A stretch of 64,000 bases of DNA from Butyricimonas faecalis. GTDB lineage: Bacteria; Bacteroidota; Bacteroidia; Bacteroidales; Marinifilaceae. Below, piece by piece: positions 62,231-64,000 of this stretch. Made by a program: the position numbers and the translations under genes. Every line of letters starts with the position of its first letter. Position 1 is the stretch's first letter. A model generated the notes under the pieces. It searched no databases. It saw nothing but the letters and a program-made list of their open reading frames with translations, and was not told the DNA's origin. The DNA lies in contig NZ_CP032819.1 of NCBI RefSeq assembly GCF_003991565.1, positions 1,922,001 through 1,986,000 on the forward strand. The letters run 5' to 3'.

Positions 62231-62248
62231 ACCTTAAATTTGTAATTT

Positions 62249-63625
62249 ATGTCTATCATTTCTTGTATCATACACAGGCTAAAAAGAGACGAACAGACAG
62301 ATACCTACGTGCATTTTGAACAAACGGCCACGTTACGGAAAATCGCAACCGCGATAGATACCCCTTATGTCTTTTTTTACACGAAATACCCGACTCCCCG
62401 GCTTGGGGAACACGCTCAAGAACGTTTTCTCCAGGTAGCACAAGCCACGGGAGCCGTCATGCTTTACTCGGATTATTACTCGGAACAAAACGGACAGCCA
62501 ACAGCACACCCGACGATTGATTATCAACCGGGAAGCGTCAGGGACGATTTTGACTTCGGATCAATACTTTTATTCAGAACAGACGCGTTAAAGAAAGTCA
62601 TCCGTGAAATGGACACGGAGTACCATTTCGCCGCACTCTACGATCTGCGCCTGCGTCTTTCCCGGGAAGGATTGATTTTCCGGATCCCCGAATTCCTGTA
62701 CACGGAGAAAGAACACGACTCCCGGCGTTCCGGTGAAAAGCAATTTGATTACGTGAACCCTCGTAACCGGGAAGTACAAATTGAAATGGAACAGGCGTTC
62801 ACCGCCCACTTGAAGGCTATCGGGGCCTACCTTTCCCCCGTGTTCAAAACCGTCCCGTTCCAAGAGGAGAAATTTGAAACCGAAGCATCCGTCATCATTC
62901 CCGTCCGTAACCGGGAAAAGACCATAGCGGAAGCCATCGAATCCGTCCTTTCACAACAGACAAATTTCAAGTACAATATTCTCGCTGTCGATAATCATTC
63001 CACCGACAACACAACCGCCATCATCCAAAAAATGGCCCAACAACACCCTCAAATCATCCACATCATCCCTTCCCGCACCGACCTGGGCATCGGGGGATGC
63101 TGGACACATGCCATCATGGACGAACATTGCGGACGATTTGCCATTCAACTGGATAGCGATGATTTGTACATCAATCACCACGTCCTTCAACGCATCGTCG
63201 ACACGTTCCACGAACACCAGTGTGCCATGGTCATCGGCAGCTACAAGATGGTGAACTTCAAGCTAGAAGAGATACCTCCCGGCATCATTGACCACAAGGA
63301 GTGGACGCCGGACAACGGGCGTAACAACGCCTTACGCGTCAACGGACTGGGGGCTCCCCGTGCATTTTACACGCCATTACTCCGGCAAATCAGAATCCCG
63401 AACGTCAGTTACGGGGAAGATTACGCCACGGCACTCGCCATTTCTCGCGAATATCGGATCGAACGTATCTACGAACCATTATATTTGTGTCGCCGTTGGG
63501 AAGGCAATTCCGATGCGGACTTGAACATCCAACGTGTAAACGCGAATAACTACTATAAGGACAAAATACGTATGATCGAGATATTGGCCAGACAACAGAA
63601 AATTGAAAACGAAGAAAAATCATAA
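62249..63625 (+). CDS. Glycosyltransferase family 2 protein
   Basis: A 458-residue protein with a GT2-like region from about residue 205. [23 protein letters not shown] opens the nucleotide-sugar fold and IQLDSDDLY is the DxD-type metal site, followed by [10 protein letters not shown]. The N-terminal 200 residues form a second, degenerate glycosyltransferase-like part ([27 protein letters not shown]). No membrane helix. Its stop is embedded in a heptad repeat. It is followed closely by a DUF4922 gene; substrate unknown. Confidence 0.83.
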   Translation: MSIISCIIHRLKRDEQTDTYVHFEQTATLRKIATAIDTPYVFFYTKYPTPRLGEHAQERFLQVAQATGAVMLYSDYYSEQNGQPTAHPTIDYQPGSVRDDFDFGSILLFRTDALKKVIREMDTEYHFAALYDLRLRLSREGLIFRIPEFLYTEKEHDSRRSGEKQFDYVNPRNREVQIEMEQAFTAHLKAIGAYLSPVFKTVPFQEEKFETEASVIIPVRNREKTIAEAIESVLSQQTNFKYNILAVDNHSTDNTTAIIQKMAQQHPQIIHIIPSRTDLGIGGCWTHAIMDEHCGRFAIQLDSDDLYINHHVLQRIVDTFHEHQCAMVIGSYKMVNFKLEEIPPGIIDHKEWTPDNGRNNALRVNGLGAPRAFYTPLLRQIRIPNVSYGEDYATALAISREYRIERIYEPLYLCRRWEGNSDADLNIQRVNANNYYKDKIRMIEILARQQKIENEEKS

Positions 63626-63659
63626 ATCAAAAATCGTAAATCAAAAATCCAAAATCCAT
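63618..63659. repeat. Heptad tract spanning the GT2 stop codon
   Basis: Six AATCNNA units (starts 63618, 63625, 63632, 63639, 63646, 63653) at exactly 7 bp. The stop TAA (63623-63625) is inside, and the next gene begins 9 bp after the tract. Confidence 0.95.
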
Positions 63660-63667
63660 CCCCTGTC

Positions 63668-64000
63668 ATGTTTTTCGACGAATTTACACAATCACAACTA
63701 GCCTCTTGGCCCTTGGCCCGGGGTAATTACGAACGCTTGCGAAATGTCATCTATCGCACGATCGATTTCGAGGGATTCCAGATTCGCATCCAGCACAACC
63801 CGGACCGGATTCAATCAGCCGTGGCCAAAATAGACGAGCAGTCGCTCAAGGCGAGAGCCTGCTTCCTGTGTAAAGGAAACATACCACCGGAACAAATCAG
63901 TTTCGATTATAATTCCGCACTGGATATACGAGTAAACCCTTATCCCATATTCGACCGCCATTACACGGTTCCGGCAAAACAACATACCCCCCAGCTCATC
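63668..64000 (+). CDS. DUF4922 family protein (3' end outside window)
   Basis: The first 111 residues of a protein running off the right edge. The start MFFDEFTQSQLASWPLARGNY and ARACFLCKGNIPPEQ (a CxxC pair) resemble DUF4922 of Bacteroidota, related to nucleotide-sugar phosphorylases of the HIT superfamily. The catalytic histidine region would lie beyond the window. Likely cotranscribed with the GT2 gene. Confidence 0.7.
   Translation, partial: MFFDEFTQSQLASWPLARGNYERLRNVIYRTIDFEGFQIRIQHNPDRIQSAVAKIDEQSLKARACFLCKGNIPPEQISFDYNSALDIRVNPYPIFDRHYTVPAKQHTPQLI

Larger units (their letters stand above)
61772..62248. other. 477-bp gap: REP-like element, palindrome, promoters, tiny open frame
   Basis: No established gene. 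Listed separately are a hairpin element at 61929-62010, a 36-bp palindrome at 62059-62094, a 37-codon frame at 62117-62230 and a promoter at 62217-62224. The rest is AT-rich with nothing I can identify. Confidence 0.7.

Noticed and set aside
1..64000. CRISPR arrays
   Set aside because: The tandem repeats seen have 7-, 11- or 14-bp units with no spacers between 25-40 bp repeats, and there are no cas genes.
1..64000. tRNA and rRNA genes
   Set aside because: No acceptor/TΨC-like pairing with a CCA-type end or rRNA-like segment was found in any gap.

Overview
The window reads as a chromosome segment of a Bacteroidota gut-type anaerobe, most likely Bacteroidales and plausibly Odoribacteraceae (Butyricimonas/Odoribacter-like). 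The grounds are two SusC/SusD systems with ECF sigma/FecR regulators, a MurF-alanine racemase fusion, Bacteroidota families such as DUF4924, DUF5606, DUF4254 and DUF6169, and many promoters with the Bacteroidetes -7 box TAnnTTTG. The genus is an inference; there is no rRNA or tRNA gene in the window to settle it.

Layout. 0-8 kb is housekeeping: meaB (cut by the left edge), an orphan HsdR-N-like protein, queA, AMP nucleosidase, a DUF1573 lipoprotein, yajC, a YbbR-like protein, coaE, a TerB/J-domain protein, DUF5606 and trmN6. 8.2-13.8 kb holds a possible small RNA, a ROK sugar kinase, a frameshifted GH92 mannosidase, ispD and a Wzi-like outer-membrane protein. 14.2-17.4 kb is an AT-rich surface-glycan block (GT9, DUF5672, O-antigen ligase). 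17.4-27.9 kb is a FecR/SusC/SusD/lipoprotein/zinc-metalloprotease module with a sigma factor at its far end. 27.9-33.4 kb carries a second LPS or surface-polymer block: GT9 and DUF4254 leftward, and an aminotransferase, LicC-like cytidylyltransferase and TagB/F-like transferase rightward, facing away from a palindromic promoter, followed by a Kdo-kinase-like protein. 33.4-50.2 kb is housekeeping again (folA, thyA, M16 protease, hslR-like, pth, rplY, ferredoxin, MTHFS, nadE, a Crp/Fnr regulator, recX, prmC, cls, murF-alr). 50.3-52.4 kb has an AAA/DUF4143 ATPase and a small membrane protein separated by a repeat-rich, possibly mobile-element-derived gap. 52.5-61.8 kb is a second, complete sigma/FecR/SusC/SusD/lipoprotein/TlpA module read leftward. 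61.8-64 kb contains a REP-like hairpin, a 36-bp palindrome overlapping a promoter, a GT2 glycosyltransferase and the start of a DUF4922 gene.

How the genes work together. The two SusCD modules share a plan: an ECF sigma factor, a FecR anti-sigma, a SusC receptor with an N-terminal STN signalling domain, a SusD and a lipoprotein resembling the PF15890 zinc-peptidase family but with no HExxH. One adds a real HExxHxxGxxH protease and the other a TlpA-like thioredoxin, which suggests peptide, protein or metal-complex uptake rather than simple glycan uptake. The two envelope blocks encode LPS/capsule assembly and, in the second, probably a phospho-alcohol decoration built from a CDP-activated precursor.

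The strongest unexplained signal is a set of short intergenic tracts that differ in sequence but all have a 7-bp period. They lie either just upstream of start codons or across stop codons of housekeeping genes. Other leads are a NAD synthetase whose glutaminase nucleophile cysteine appears to be lost, a perfectly palindromic face-to-face promoter pair, tandem hairpins between fecR and susC in both modules, and a two-gene operon of a 53-residue protein overlapping a DUF6169 gene.
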